This document shows positions 46,128 through 58,495 of a stretch of 64,000 bases of DNA, in pieces. The notes below the pieces were generated by a model. That model searched no databases. It was not told the origin of the DNA and was given only the letters and a program-made list of their open reading frames with translations. This DNA is from Pteria penguin (taxonomy: Eukaryota; Mollusca; Bivalvia; Pterioida; Pteriidae). The position numbers were made by a program, and so were the translations under genes. The stretch is taken from assembly GCA_035048485.1 (NCBI GenBank), contig CM068592.1:31060001-31124000 (forward strand). Reading direction: 5' to 3'. Each line of letters begins with the position of its first letter. The first letter of the stretch is position 1.

Positions 46128-49100
46128 TTGCACTTTTGTTTCGGGACAAAAACTGAAAGTCAATGTCCACAATGAGCATTGACCTTGTGCCATCGAGAAA
46201 TGCATCCACAGGATTTGGGTGATTAATGATTATTGTTAATTTTTTTTTGCAGAATGGCCTACTTAAAATCTAGTTCATCCAAATCATATTTCATAAAGAT
46301 CTGACTCTATGGGCATTGCAAACAGCCACGCCCATGGATATTTGTGTCGCATTTTATTAGAGGTGTTACGTGGATTTTGATAGTATGAGTAATATAAGAG
46401 TCAGATAGATCATATGAAACCACATTTCTTGAAGACCTGTTTTCTTTAGATAAAGTCTTACACTTATAGAATTTTGTATCTTTATTTCTCAAAACAGGAT
46501 GCATCATAAATTTTGTTCACGAAGTTTTTACTCTCAGAAGACGGAAGGAGCCACATCAGTAATTATTCGGTTTGTTTTGACATTTCACAAATTTGTGTCC
46601 GTCAGCTTTTTCAGGCATATCGCTGCATGGAAATCTGAGATTTTAAAATAAAATTCTCAGTGTTGTGTTTATCGTGATTTGTTTATTTTTTAAGAAGGGA
46701 ATGCTACTTGGGTCCAGTTCTGGACCAGCTCATACGAGTTCATAAATTTATTCCAGACGTATGTCTTAATTGATATCAAGATTGCATTTGGTTCTAAGCT
46801 AAATCCAAAATCATTTTCAGTCAATCTAGCATCACATGCCCTCGTAGAAAATCCATCTACGTGAAGACACACGTGTGGTGCAAACATTTTAATCATTGCA
46901 GTGGGGCTTATTCTCGGAGATCCGAAGGGGTTTTAAGATGTCGATTTTATACGGTGGAGTCAAAAAGAGTCTCACTAAAGACCCGAAATCACGACACATG
47001 AAGGGATTTGAAATGTGGTCCAAGAAGTATCTTTACATTTCTTCATTTAATGCAGGTGCGGATAGCCAAGAGAAAGGATGGTTAATACCACGGTCTTTGC
47101 TTCCTAGAAGCCCCGATTGCCCACATTGGTACGTTGTCGTGAGTGCCCACGGTGCCTATCATGGTACATTATTTTTAGTGTCCACGCTGACAGCGTTAGT
47201 TTTGTACTATATACCTTTAAATGATCAACGACGCCCCTTTGTATCACCACCCTACGTTGACGTCATTTTCAAAAGAAATCCCTTTAGATACATACATGTG
47301 TGGGTGTATTTTGCAAACTTGTCTTTCTCACAATAAGGAGATTCTCTACACACAGGAGATCTACTGTAGCATGGCTATATAAATTGTATTAGCTACAAAC
47401 TCTGACGTGGGTTTTCGCACCAACGTCTTGCACCGTAAGTGCACTAATTCACTCGTTTATTTAATTCACTTCTGTTGCTGCTGTAATGTTTAGGTATTGA
47501 TGTATGTGTCTGACTTTGATCAAGAATCGTAGACAGAGGGTGTAACTAATCGCAGAGAGCTGGATATTTATATGTGCTGCCCACTTCTTAAACATGTTAG
47601 AGATAGTGTAGTGTGCGATTCATTACGTTGTAAAGTAATAAAGTCGTGCACCTGACGGGTGCCGCCATCATATAAATGAAATTACCTTTGGTGTTGCTCA
47701 AAACAATAACATAGAATCATCTCAACAAGCAAACGCTGCTTTGATATTATTCTGAATGATTTCAGTCGTTTTAGAGGGACAAGAAGGTGCAGGGGTGTCA
47801 TTTATACGTCTTTATTATTTTTTCTAATATGCTAAAAGCATGACTTCTTGCAGCAAAGAAATTAGTGTCATATCATCACTTATTTCAATACTGTAAGACA
47901 TTTAGCGCGAGCCTTCTCGGCAATTACCAGCGGTAACAAATGGGTCATTATTGCACACTTTAAACCTTGTTGTCGCTTGGGGACCATTGGAGGGCGATTC
48001 AGATGCACGGGTCATTAACTGTTGATGGTATTGTAATGACAGTTGACGAAAATAAAATGTCCGTTATCATTTGTATAGACCCTATTGCATGTGAATTGTA
48101 CCCCTGATTCAAACGGATCTCAAAAGCAGGGTTTGAGTGAGCAGGGACAAAAATTTTAAAGGTTAGAGACTATGTTGCATTTTAATATACCTGCTAAAAC
48201 GCTTATGCGTTGTATATCCAGAGTGAGTGTGTTTCCGTGGGTTTGGACTTCCCGTAGTAATGCATTTGATAAGTATTGTTTCGTTTCCGAAAAAGCGTGT
48301 AAATTCTCTTTGCAAGAATGTTTCTGTGGATATCAAAGCTGTAGAGAGACAGATAGATTGATTGGAAGACTTTTCGTTGCATTTTCCAAAAGAATCTTAA
48401 TCTTTTGACTTACAGAAATATTATTGTGAAAATGCTTTCTTCGTTTAGTGATATTCCAAATTTAGATATAATTTCTGTGTGATCGAATATGCCAAGGTTT
48501 TTTTTTTGCCAAGGTCAGATATTCTCGTGGAATCTCGGATGTCGCATTACGAGACTTGCTGACCCTATGACGAGGCGTTATTGTTTCGATATGATCTATA
48601 TGTTGCCATTTTCTGGTTGATTTTGTTTGTACGGTTACATTACTTCTTTAACACACCCTTTCTATCCGTCTTTGGGTGTACTTTAGGAAGTGATATGGAA
48701 TAGGTTAGGTGGCTTTCACGGCATGGATGCATGAATCGTGAGTAAAACTATGAAAGATATATGTAAAAACTTCTTCTCTTCACTCTTCATTTATATCTGT
48801 ATCTATCTCTTCGTTCATTTACGCGCTTGTGCAGGCGTTGGTTATGTTGTTAAAATGTACAAAGTCATTTGAAAAAAGGGTTATCTACGAGCACGTGTAC
48901 ATCACAAAATGTATTTTTGGGGCTCAGATTCTTTCAATAATAATAAGTCAGTATTTTAAAGTACCTTTGGTTCATACGAATCCCCAAAAAATTGGCTCAA
49001 AAGCTGATATTAATAGCTTTATTCACTTGATTAAGGGAATTAATGAATTGTGATAACAATGTATCGTAAATATAATGCACCACAACTCATGTCCTGTTCT

Positions 49101-49690
49101 TTATTTATCAAGGTGTAATAAAATTTCAAATAAAGGTCGTGAAGGGAGAACAGAATACCTTAAAATGTGATTAAGCTTTAAATAATTTGTTCTGCCGATA
49201 GAACCAACCCTTTATAGCAAGTGACTAACAATAAAAACTATCTGGTGTCTTACCATATTGGATTTAAGGATATATATAACGTGAATTCCGGAGGAGGTAA
49301 AAAAGAAATTTGGGATCAAACATTACCCCATCATTTCCGTAAAGAAAGTGGATTCTCTGGTGCATTATTGAATGTATTTGACTGTGAGAGTGTTTATTTC
49401 TGACTTCTTATTGGAAAATAGATGTTGTAAAATGGTTATTAACCGAAGTTTGTGAATTGAGCAGGCCTTTATAGGCTATATACTGATACAGTGTAGTAAT
49501 TACCCAGGCTCTGTAATCAACCACTTTTATCTCTTAAGTTAAATAGACAATTAGTCCCCACACACATTGTATATGTACTATTATGTAGCGTGTGAAAACT
49601 GATAGCAAACATGGGTAGAAAGGGCAATAACTCGGGTACACCTTTTCTTTTGAACTTCTTGGCGTGAGTAAGGTTGACGAGAGCACCCCG
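46128..49690. other. Non-coding intron sequence with one unexplained open frame
   Basis: The frame 46896-47336 (146 codons) is the longest non-repetitive one outside the PKD exons, but shows no domain, and 'catggtacattattttNagtg' in it also occurs at 55015, suggesting repeat origin. Nothing else recognised. Confidence 0.4.
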
Positions 49691-49775
49691 ACATCTACCA
49701 TGTTGTAAATAAGGCATCGTCGCCATATGGGTGAAATATTCCCGGTGCGACGGAAAACAATAATATATCTATCTA
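49690..49775 (+). repeat. SINE tail fragment
   Basis: tcgccatatgggtgaaatat and cccggtgcgacggaaaacaa resemble the 3' end shared by molluscan tRNA-SINEs (ATATG ... GTGCGACGTAAAACA). Confidence 0.4.
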
Positions 49776-51395
49776 TGTAAATAAGGCGACGGATACCTGT
49801 TAGAGATGTATGCGTGATTAAATAATATCTAGAGCCCAGATTTTCTTTCTAAATTTGTCGTGCTCATTCAGTTTTAGGTAAAATGTCGTGTTACCTGGAG
49901 AGAGACGATTATTGCGGTCTGTAAGTTATCTAATTCTCGTTTGTTTGTTGGTTGATCGAATCTCCAACCAGCCATCTTTGACAGAGATTTGAGAAAGTGT
50001 TTAAAAAATGGTTTGTGGCCCCACGTGGTCCGGTTTTGATTCTCTCGGTCTGCTCTTTATATTAGAGGAGTTGGTGGCCTCTTCTTGATTTCTTTGCAGA
50101 AATGTGACTCAAGAAAATATTGAAACCGATGCGCACCCTTATATACTTATACCAAACAAATCAGCGATAGCTGTTGTTAAAAAAATGATATATTGATTAA
50201 TCACCAGAGCTGTCGATCAACGAGCGTTGTGACTTAGTTATCTCCGGAGTTGTCGTTCCTTGTGGATAGAGACCGGGAATGATACAGATCTGATCTGATC
50301 TAGAGATTTGCTAACCGTAGACATTTCCGTGACAGGAAATTTATACAGTGGATGCGAGACTACAACGCGGTGTATATATTTCTACATGTACAAGGACCAA
50401 GAGCGAACAACAAGTCATTTAGTCGTTTTAACGGCCCCTCCCTTTCACTTGCGGCGGCCTTGTTGAATCTTTTACAACAAGAAGCCCTTTCTACCCTCGA
50501 CTGCAACACATGTAAAGAAAAGGTGAAAGGTTCCGTGATTCACTGCTCGCTAATTTTGACTTTAAACTCGCCTTTTTCTCGCAGGTTATTTTACCTGTGT
50601 TTTATTGTATAAACCACTAGGTTTCGGAGGCAGGCAATTATTTCTCTGAGGGCGAGTCGCATACATCAAGCAGGATTTGCATATTTAATTTGAACTCGAG
50701 ATATATTGTGATTTGATATTTCTTGTGGAGATTTTACGCTTGTTACACGATTGTTGCATTGCGACTAAAGAAATGATTTACGCGTTGTAGGTAAGTGCCG
50801 GAGCCTTTGTTCTGTAAATCTCGCAAGCATTTTCTCGTCTTTAACTCCCAGGCATCTTCTGAAATATTGTATCGCTCCAGGCGTTTGTATTATTTTTGCA
50901 TGATTTCCTGCCATCATAGTTTTGTTACTGTTGATTGTATATTTCTAATCGAGAAAGAAGTCCCTGTGAAGTTGGCATCTACTATGAGATAGGATTCGGT
51001 TTAATAAAATTCAAGATTATCGTAAGCGATGAATACAATGACATGGTTATAATCAGTTGTATTGTGGTGAGGAAACGGACATAATCCTCTTCCGTATATA
51101 GATATGGTTGTGGATAAAGTGAAGTTCATGTGTGTCTTGAGCTTCACACCTTATTCAGTGTACACTTATTTGCTATTATACAATAGGTTGACATACGTTT
51201 TACTTCAAATTACATTTGTTTATTATTAAATATTTTTGCCTGCACGACGTTTGGGACAGGTAACGTCACACGTCACGTGATATAAGCATGTCTTGGATGT
51301 TGCGTCTTCTGGTTTTTCTCTCCGAGTGAGCTTCCGTCTGTCACTTTTTTTGGTCTTTTTTCCCCCGACCTCTACAGCTTGTTTTGATAGTAAAT
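49776..51395. other. Non-coding intron sequence
   Basis: No gene or repeat recognised. Confidence 0.4.
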
Positions 51396-51409
51396 GAACA
51401 AAACTATGT

Positions 51410-52210
51410 CGGGGAAGTGTATGTATATAATGTATGTATGGGTCGGCCTATACTGCAGTGTATGTGTATAGTGGTTGGATTTGTTAGATAATACTGAAGT
51501 GTATGTGTATAGTGGATGTATGGGTTAGATAATAGTGAAGTGTATGTGTTTAGTGGATGTATGGGTTAAAAAACACTGAAGTGTATGTGTATAGTGGATG
51601 TATGGGTTAGATAATACTGAAGTGTATGTGTATAGTGGATGTATGGGTTAAATAATACTGAAGTGTATGTGTATAGTGGATGTATGGGTTAAATAATAGT
51701 GAAGTGTATGTGTATAGTGGATGTATGGGTTAAATAACACTGAAGTGTATGTGTATAGTGGATGTATGGGTTAGATAATACTGAAGTGTATGTGTATAGT
51801 GGATGTATGGGTTAGATAATACTGAAGTGTATGTGTATAGTGGATGTATGGGTTAAATAACACTGAAGTGTATGTGTATAGTGGATGTATGGGTTAGATA
51901 ATACTGAAGTGTATGTGTATAGTGGATGTATGGGTTAAATAATACTGAAGTGTATGTGTATAGTGGATGTATGGGTTAAATAACACTGAAGTGTATGTGT
52001 ATAATGGATGTATGGGTTAAATAATAGTGAAGTGTATGTGTATAGTGGATGTATGGGTTAAATAACATTGAAGTGTATGTGTATAGTGGATGTATGGGTT
52101 AAATAATACTGAAGTGTATGTGTATAGTGGATGTATGGGTTAAATAATACTGAAGTGTATGTGTATTGTGGATGTTTGGGTTAAATAATACTGAACTGTA
52201 TGTGCATAGT
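51410..52210 (+). repeat. 41-bp minisatellite, about 19 copies
   Basis: gaagtgtatgtgtatagtgg and atgtatgggttaaataatact repeat every 41 bp (for example 51619 and 51660); highly uniform. Confidence 0.96.
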
Positions 52211-53225
52211 GGAATTATGAGTTAGATAATACTGAAATATGTGTGCATAGTGGATGAATGGGTTGTATAATACTGAACTGTATGTGTATAGTTGATAATA
52301 CTGTAGTGTATGTGTATAGTGGATGAAAGGGTTGGATAATACTGAAGTGTATGTGTATAGTTGATAATACTGTAGTGTATGTGTGTAGTGGATGAAAGGG
52401 TTGGATAATACTGAACTGTATGTGTATAGTTGATAATACTGTAGTGTATGTGTATAGTGGATGAAAGGGTTGGATAATACTGAAGTGTATGTGTATAGTT
52501 GATAATACTGTAGTGTATGTGTGTAGTGGATGAAAGGGTTGGATAATACTGAAGTGTATGTGTATAGTTGATAATACTGTAGTGTATGTGTGTAGTGGAT
52601 GAAAGGGTTGGATAATACTGAAGTGTATGTGTATAGTTGATAATACTGTAGTGTATGTGTATAGTGGATGAAAGGGTTGGATAATACTGAAGTGTATGTG
52701 TATAGTTGATAATACTGTAGTGTATGTGTGTAGTGGATGAAAGGGTTGGATAATACTGAAGTGTATGTGTATAGTTGATAATACTGTAGTGTATGTGTAT
52801 AGTGGATGAAAGGGTTGGATAATACTGAAGTGTATGTGTATAGTTGATAATACTGTAATGTATGTGTATAGTGGATGAAAGGGTTGGATAATACTGAAGT
52901 GTATGTGTATAGTGGATAATACTGTAGTGTATGTGTATAGTGGATATAAGGGTTGGATAATACTGAAGTGTATGTGCATAGTTGATAATACTGTAGTGTA
53001 TGTGTATAGTGAATGAAAGGGTTGGATAATACTGAAGTGTATGTGTGTAGTTGATAATACTGTATTGTATGTGTATAGTGGATGAAAGGGTTGGATAATA
53101 CTGAAGTGTATGTGTATAGTTGATAATACTGTAGTGTATGTGTGTAGTGGATGAAAGGGTTGGATAATACTGAAGTGTATGTGTATAGTTGATAATACTG
53201 AAAGGTATGTGTATAGTGGAAGTAT
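52211..53225 (+). repeat. 69-bp higher-order repeat, about 14 copies
   Basis: Each 69-bp unit is a full 41-bp monomer (gtagtgtatgtgtatagtgg, atgaaagggttggataatac) joined to a 28-bp shortened one (gaagtgtatgtgtatagttg, ataatact). As 69 is divisible by three, long minus-strand open frames result; they are not genes. Confidence 0.96.
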
Positions 53226-53236
53226 AAGTTAAATGG

Positions 53237-53830
53237 GTGATAAAACGTGGATGTATGGGTTGGATAAGGAGCATATTTGGGATGTATGGGTTGGATAGGG
53301 AGTATATGGGGATGTGTGGTTTGGATAGGGAGCGTATTTGGTATGTATGGGTTTATAGGGAGTGTATGGGGATGTGTGGTTTGGATAAGGAGCGCATTTG
53401 GTATGTATGGTTTATAGGGAGTGTATGGGGATGTGTGGGTTGGATAGGGAGCGTATTTGGGATGTATGGGTTTATAGGGAGTGTACGGGGATGTGTGGGT
53501 TTATAGGGAGTGTATGGGGATGTGTGGGTTGGATATGGAGTGTATGGGAATTTATGGGTTGGATAGGGAGTGTATGGGGGTTTATGTGTTGGATAGGGAG
53601 TGTATGGGGATGTATAGTTTGGATAGGGAGTGTATTGGGGATGTGTGGGTTGGATAGGGAGTGTATTGGGGTTTTGTGGGCTGGATATGGAATGTATGGA
53701 GATGTATGGGTTGAATAGGGAGCGTATTGAGGATGTATGGGTTAGATTGGGAGTGTATGGGGGTTTATGGGTTGGATATGGAGTGTTTTTTGGGATGTAT
53801 GGGTTGTGTATGGGGGATGTATGAGTTGGA
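53237..53830 (+). repeat. About 30-bp G-rich minisatellite
   Basis: Units gggttggatagggagtgtat plus ggggatgtgt, about 20 copies, with T insertions. The words 'gggttggata' and 'gatgtatggg' are shared with the preceding arrays. Confidence 0.93.
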
Positions 53831-53832
53831 TA

Positions 53833-53935
53833 GGCCTATTTTGATACGGACATGGGTTTTCACTGTGTCTCATCCGAAAGACCGGATATAGGTGTACTCA
53901 CTGCGGATTCGAATCCGGGACATCCAATGACATAC
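53833..53935 (-). repeat. tRNA-derived SINE fragment
   Basis: gtctcatccgaaagaccgga and gcggattcgaatccgggaca (complemented B box) match the 32463-32725 family. Confidence 0.65.
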
Positions 53936-54915
53936 AAGGGCTCATGATAGATTGTCTCGGGTACATCATGATGTCGCCGTTTAATATAATGACCTGATGA
54001 GATATCAAAGTCTCATTTGTGTTTCTCACGAGAGTGCCGAGCCGATAGACTGGTTAGGGAATCTCGACACTGCCGACATGCATCTATTAGAATGTCGTCA
54101 TTTTGTATAAGAAATTACATTTCTCCATTCTTATAAAAAGGCTTGCTCAGTACCGTCCTATTCTATGCTAATTCCAAGGCTCTAGGTCTAAATTATCTCG
54201 ATCGTGAATGTTATATCACAATCTTGGTATTGCCTCTAACAATCTAATAGAACATTGACATTCTTTCAAATATATATCAGTAATGGTCTTCTGCTTCCTT
54301 AAATATCGCTCTGTATTTATGACCCTAAGGTTCTTGATCTTGTCTCGGTTTTTTGTGTAATTTGAGATCTGGAGCAGTCTCAGAATTTTCGGGATCGATC
54401 TCATGTATTCTTGTCTTATCCTGTAATGATCTAATGACATATCATTCGCGGTACGAAGTTTTGGTATTTGATATGGTTTGATGAGATATCACCACATCTT
54501 TCCAATTCGAAGTGACAAAATCTTTTTGTGGTTAACATGGTTTGGATACAGTTTCAGTGCCATATTTTTTTCGTTAATACTTGTTTAGGTTAAGGAAATG
54601 GCAGAAAAGCGATGTAATTGCACCATCCAACGTACTATTTTGTATGTGAAAACTGAATGGTTCAGAATATCTTAAAATCGAACGCCTAATGCAGTAGTTA
54701 AAACAAGATAATCGGTAAGATCCTATTATGATGCCATCCAGTACAGCGTTATTCACATTGGACTAGCATTCCCTGTGTATGACTAATCGAGGAATTAGCC
54801 AATGGTGTACTTCAGTATATAACAGTTGCGCATGCGTCCAGATGCTTCAGATTATTTTATACACGAATTCCCAAGCAGTGCACGATTTTATATTTGTTTT
54901 ATATGTATGTTTTGA
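53936..54915. other. Non-coding intron sequence
   Basis: No gene or repeat recognised. Confidence 0.4.
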
Positions 54916-54919
54916 ATTT

Positions 54920-55050
54920 TGATGGCGGGTGTTGCTAGCCGACTAGTAGACGGTACTCGTTATCTCGGGCACCTGCTCTCGCCTCTGGGTTCAAGAGATC
55001 TGTAAATGTCCACCATGGTACATTATTTTGAGTGCCGCAGTGACGTTGCA
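54920..55050 (+). repeat. Dispersed repeat, 'CGGGTGTTGCTAGC' family
   Basis: ggcgggtgttgctagccgac, then ctcgggcacctgctctcgcc and ctgggttcaaga; counterpart of 24450-24545 and, partly, 4199-4330. Confidence 0.6.
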
Positions 55051-55159
55051 CTCGTTATTCTCATATTTTGCATTGCAACCCAAGGAACTAGGAAAATTAT
55101 TTTTACATATTCTTTCCTGTGCTAAATTAAGTTGCTTCAAATTCATCTCCTTTCACGTC

Positions 55160-55335
55160 ATGGGGAGAGTTGATGGACGGATGAAGCGCTTGGCTTGCGA
55201 CGCCGACGATCCGAGATCGATTCCAGGATTGCGCTACTATGACTGTGTGTAAGAGGTTGGTTATATCCTGTCTCCATGTCGCGATAGAACTGAGATTGTT
55301 GAAAGCGACGTAAACCACCAATCTACCAATCGTAT
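55160..55335 (+). repeat. tRNA-derived SINE next to exon E
   Basis: gatgaagcgcttggcttgcg, B box atccgagatcgattccagg, tail gaaagcgacgtaaaccacca. Same family as 15430-15585 (shared aagcgcttggcttgcgacgcc and tail). It ends about 38 bp before the exon E acceptor. Confidence 0.8.
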
Positions 55336-55372
55336 CGATAGCTTGGATATCTTGCTTTATTTTTGTTTGCAG

Positions 55373-55459
55373 GAATTTACGTTCAGTGATGCCGGGCGTT
55401 TCCATATCCGTGTCACGGTGGAGAATGAGTACAATACGGTGTCGAGAAATCTTACTGTG
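55373..55459 (+). CDS. Exon E, C-terminal strands of a PKD domain
   Basis: This 29-codon exon is bounded by ttatttttgtttgcag and GTG|gtatgt, phase 0 at both ends. It encodes EFTFSDAGRFHIRVTVENEY followed by NTVSRNLTV, a textbook PKD terminal strand pair ('hxFxxaGxYxVxVxxxNxxs'). It completes the domain begun in exon D and carries an NLT sequon. A tRNA-derived SINE ends only about 35-40 bp before the acceptor, so the branch point and pyrimidine tract lie in the short remnant between them. Confidence 0.88.
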
Positions 55460-56174
55460 GTATGTATCTATGGGATCGGCCAATGGACAGAGCAGCAAGA
55501 TTCTTATTAGAATGACATGCAATTAATTTTTGCTAATCAACGACTGTTTCATACCGTTATCAACCAACAGATATGTTACTTTTATAGGTATCTTCATGAT
55601 GCCTGGCAATGAAAAGTATGCAGTTGATTTGTAGCTTAAATTCATGACATGTTACTTTAGATGAATCTGGCATTTATTGATGGGGTCTTAAGTAATAAAA
55701 TAATATTAATGAAAGTAAGGATTCCATCTTCAGAAGTCGTTGCAAATAATCTCTTCTGAGTACAATTTGTGAACCGGAATAGAGAGTCCAAGTAAGAAAA
55801 GTCCTCTATCCACCTATCAATTCTTGTGCAAGCTCGATTTAGTTTTATTTCGCATACACCAAACTCTTAAAGTCACCATTCTTAATACGAGTCATCTATC
55901 CTGAATTTGGTTTTATCTTTACGTTTTGATCTTCGATGCAGCAAATTCTCATATTTGATGAGATTGGAGAATGGAAAGATGGATTACAGTTATAAATGAT
56001 TATAACATCAAACAATATAAAATAAGTGCTATAACATTAGAGAAAATTCGCTGCCAATCTTAGAAATTAATACCAGTCCCGCATCTGACTTATCTTTTAT
56101 TGATGTGATAGAAGTTCGATAAAAAAGTGTGTACTACAGCTAGAAAATAAAATGCAGATATAATGTTTTAACAG
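55460..56174. other. Intron between exons E and F
   Basis: Unique-looking AT-rich sequence with gtatgt donor and taacag acceptor. Confidence 0.7.
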
Positions 56175-57438
56175 GTTGTGGTGGAGAGAGAACTTTCCGA
56201 CTTGAACTTCATATCCAAAACGCACGGCATACGGGCACCGGGTCAGCAAATAATATTCGAGGTATCTGTGACCTTGACCTCCAGGTATAATGGCTCACTC
56301 GTCGTTGATTTTGGAGACAACGACACACACGTGTCCAAACTGGAGGACACCAATAGTACATCTTTTGCTCTTGAATGTGACCAAGGTGAAATGACGGTTG
56401 CCAGTAGTTACGGAAATGGATGCGTTCTCATTATTGACTTCAAACATTCATTTATGGAGGAGGGGACTTACCACCCTCAAGTTGTGGTAACGTCGTACGA
56501 TATGACCTTGAGCACGACCATCGCTGAGGAGATCCGAGTGATGAATGTACTGTCTGGAGCAAAACTTCGCTGTGATAAGACAGTTCTCGTAAATAAATCA
56601 AGTGATTTCTCTCTTCACTTAGCATCGAAGTCGCAGTGGATGGAGATCACATGGAGGATAGGCGATAACTCTGACGTCGCGCTGTTGAATATGACCAGTA
56701 ACAAAACTACATTGTCGCATATTTTTACTGCCCCTGGAACATACGTCGTAACAGTGGTGGTCATAAATGACGTCAGCCGCGTGACCGCTACAGCACATGT
56801 TTTGGTACAGACGTTCATTGTCAATGTGTACCTTTCGTGCGGACCTGATCCAGTTATTGTGACAGGCGGAAACATCCAATGCACTGCGGACATACTGGAA
56901 GGCTCTGACCCTACGTTTCTTTGGAATAACCAGAATGCATTGTCCGAGAGACCGTTAACTGCAGATTTATCGTCGTCTGCTATCTATAAATTTCAGAAGG
57001 CTGGGAAGTACAATATTGCGGTTGAAGTTTACAATGAAGTTAGTAAACAGTCGGCCGTCCTTGGGCATCCTATCACTGTAGTGGATCCAGTGACGTGTAT
57101 TGTGATACAGCGTTTGAGACCCACCAATCTTGGGCAGAATGCCCATTTCAATATAACGACATGTGAACAGACGTCGGTGAAGTTGGAGTTCGATTTCGGA
57201 CAAGGGCGCCGTTTCTATGACTACAAGCCGAGTTCCGCCCTTGGTGTGTTCTGTTCGATGTATAATTTTACGACTACCGGAGTTCATAACGTGACAGTTT
57301 ATGCGTATAACCGATTATCGGAAGTGTCGTATACGACGCACGTCTTGGTTCAGAGGAGTATCCCGGCCATTAAATTGGTGATCCTTAACGGTGAAGCACG
57401 GGTCAATGTTACCACCGTACTGTATGCCACCATAAATG
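56175..57438 (+). CDS. Exon F, main block of PKD repeats (four full domains plus the start of a fifth)
   Basis: The longest open frame of the window begins at the acceptor gttttaacag (the apparent start codon at 56178 is only a GTG) and ends at AATG|gtaagt; 1264 bp, phase 0 in, phase 1 out, 421 codons. Numbering from the first Val, PKD-like units lie at about 24-123 (core VVDFGDNDT at 43-51, strand GTYHPQVVV), 125-213 (core ITWRIGDNSD at 158-167, strand APGTYVVTVVVIND), 214-304 (core TFLWNNQ, strand KAGKYNIAVEVYNE), 307-394 (core LEFDFGQG, strand TTGVHNVTVYAYN) and a fifth from about 396 that finishes in exon G. Cys residues are present in several units and there are many N-x-S/T sequons (NGS, NDT, NST, NMT, NKT, NIT, NFT, NVT), as expected for a secreted or cell-surface protein. 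The tandem arrangement without other domains is what makes a polycystin-1-like receptor the leading hypothesis. Confidence 0.92.
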
Positions 57439-58357
57439 GTAAGTTGAAACTTGTCAAATGAAGTGAAAAAAAAATTGGATCGAATTTCACAAAAGGGGCG
57501 TTATGTGTTGAATTTTAAACTTATGTGGTCGCAAGATTTATATTTATCTTCACGTTTTGACAATTTATCAGGCGCCGATCCATAGATTTTCTTGAAGTAG
57601 GGTCCACCCCTAACAAATGTTCCAGTGAGAGATCCATCAATGTCATGAATTGTAAATTTACGATTTTTTTTTTTTTTTGCAACCAGTACCTTTGGTACTG
57701 CAAGAGGTATTTTTTGCCTATGACTTAACCACATACCCACAACTTACAAGACCTTTTAAATTTGTGGTTTCTGATGAACTACGGTATCGTAGATGCTGAT
57801 AAGCAATATTGCAAACCGTCTAGTTCTTGTTGGAACCTGATAGAAGGCTACTTTTTTATTCTTAATGTATATGCCCTTTTGTAAATCTCTTTCCTGATAT
57901 TTGAATTTCTGTTCTGAAATTTAATATAAACATGTGCAATGTCGTAAAATAACCAAAAAGCATTACGTATATGTGCTTGTTTGACGTCCCACCGCACCAC
58001 GTGACCTGAGTCACGTGATTACACAGTCCGCATTCATGAACTAGAATTTCAGTTAACTGGTTAAATATTCATCAAAAGGACGGTGGTTATGGAGCACATT
58101 TTTTTTTTATTATTGAAATAATGATTTTGAATTCTCATTTATACCAAGCCGTTAATACGACGTGAATGAGGTCTCTTTAGTGTAATGTCCTGAAAGATTC
58201 CGCTCAAGGTTCCGAATAGAACAAGATGTTCTCTTATCTTAGCTAATTGCATAAGAATCCATATCAAGTGACGCAAATTGTGTTTTATAAAAGAAGGGCT
58301 TTCATCATGCACTATTCAGCAAACGTTATTTTCTGGGCAATTTTTGATCATTTGCAG
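57439..58357. other. Intron between exons F and G
   Basis: Poly-T at about 57664-57679; 'gcgccgatccatagatttt ... gtagggtccaccccta' at 57570-57610 resembles one end of the 14351-14513 element. No gene. Confidence 0.55.
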
Positions 58358-58495
58358 GGGCACTGATCTCGCGGTCGGACTTAGTTTATGCGTGGTCGTT
58401 TGAGGACGGTACGATAATCAATGGCGTGCCTGCAGTAAGCAGAAATTTCTCTCTGGTCAGGAAGTACAGAGTCAATTTCACAGCCAGTAATTTTG
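58358..58495 (+). CDS. Exon G, completion of the fifth PKD domain
   Basis: The acceptor is gatcatttgcag and the donor TTTTG|gtaagt; 138 bp, phase 1 in and out. The first two bases complete a Gly codon with exon F. It encodes ALISRSDLVYAWSFEDGTII, then NGVPAVSRNFSLVRKYRVNF and TASNF. The W-S-F-E-D-G core and the K-Y-x-V-x-F-T-A-x-N strand are diagnostic of PKD domains. NFS and NFT are sequons. The open phase means at least one more exon follows beyond 58496; none was recognised in the repeat-rich remainder of the window. Confidence 0.88.

Larger units (their letters stand above)
6153..58495 (+). other. Gene model: partial PKD-repeat (polycystin-1-like) receptor gene, seven exons
   Basis: Seven exons on the + strand join in one reading frame: 6153-6248, 10509-10672, 13300-13554, 33883-34193, 55373-55459, 56175-57438 and 58358-58495 (2315 bp, about 771 codons). 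Every intron has AG/GT borders and every junction phase agrees, which is unlikely by chance. The product has a Cys-rich start followed by repeated PKD-type beta-sandwich domains, recognisable by DFGD / W-x-x-GD cores and 'GxYxVxVxxxNxxS' strands, with many N-x-S/T sequons. Known members with PKD arrays of this kind are polycystin-1 and PKD1-like proteins, membrane receptors that work with TRPP channels; other PKD-domain proteins (KIAA0319-type, REJ-type) remain possible. No signal peptide, transmembrane segment, GPS/GAIN, PLAT or channel domain is in the window, so both gene ends lie outside. Introns of about 20 kb and 21 kb are filled with tandem arrays. Missing small exons inside the long introns cannot be excluded, but phase agreement does not demand any. 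Confidence 0.85.

Noticed and set aside
52215..53274. Two overlapping minus-strand open frames of 254 and 350 codons with repeated TYTTVLSTIHIHF-type peptides
   Set aside because: They are translations of a 69-bp tandem repeat; a period divisible by three keeps frames open. No start context, splice sites or non-repetitive part.
55127..55522. 131-codon minus-strand frame
   Set aside because: Antisense to exon E and a SINE; no domain pattern.
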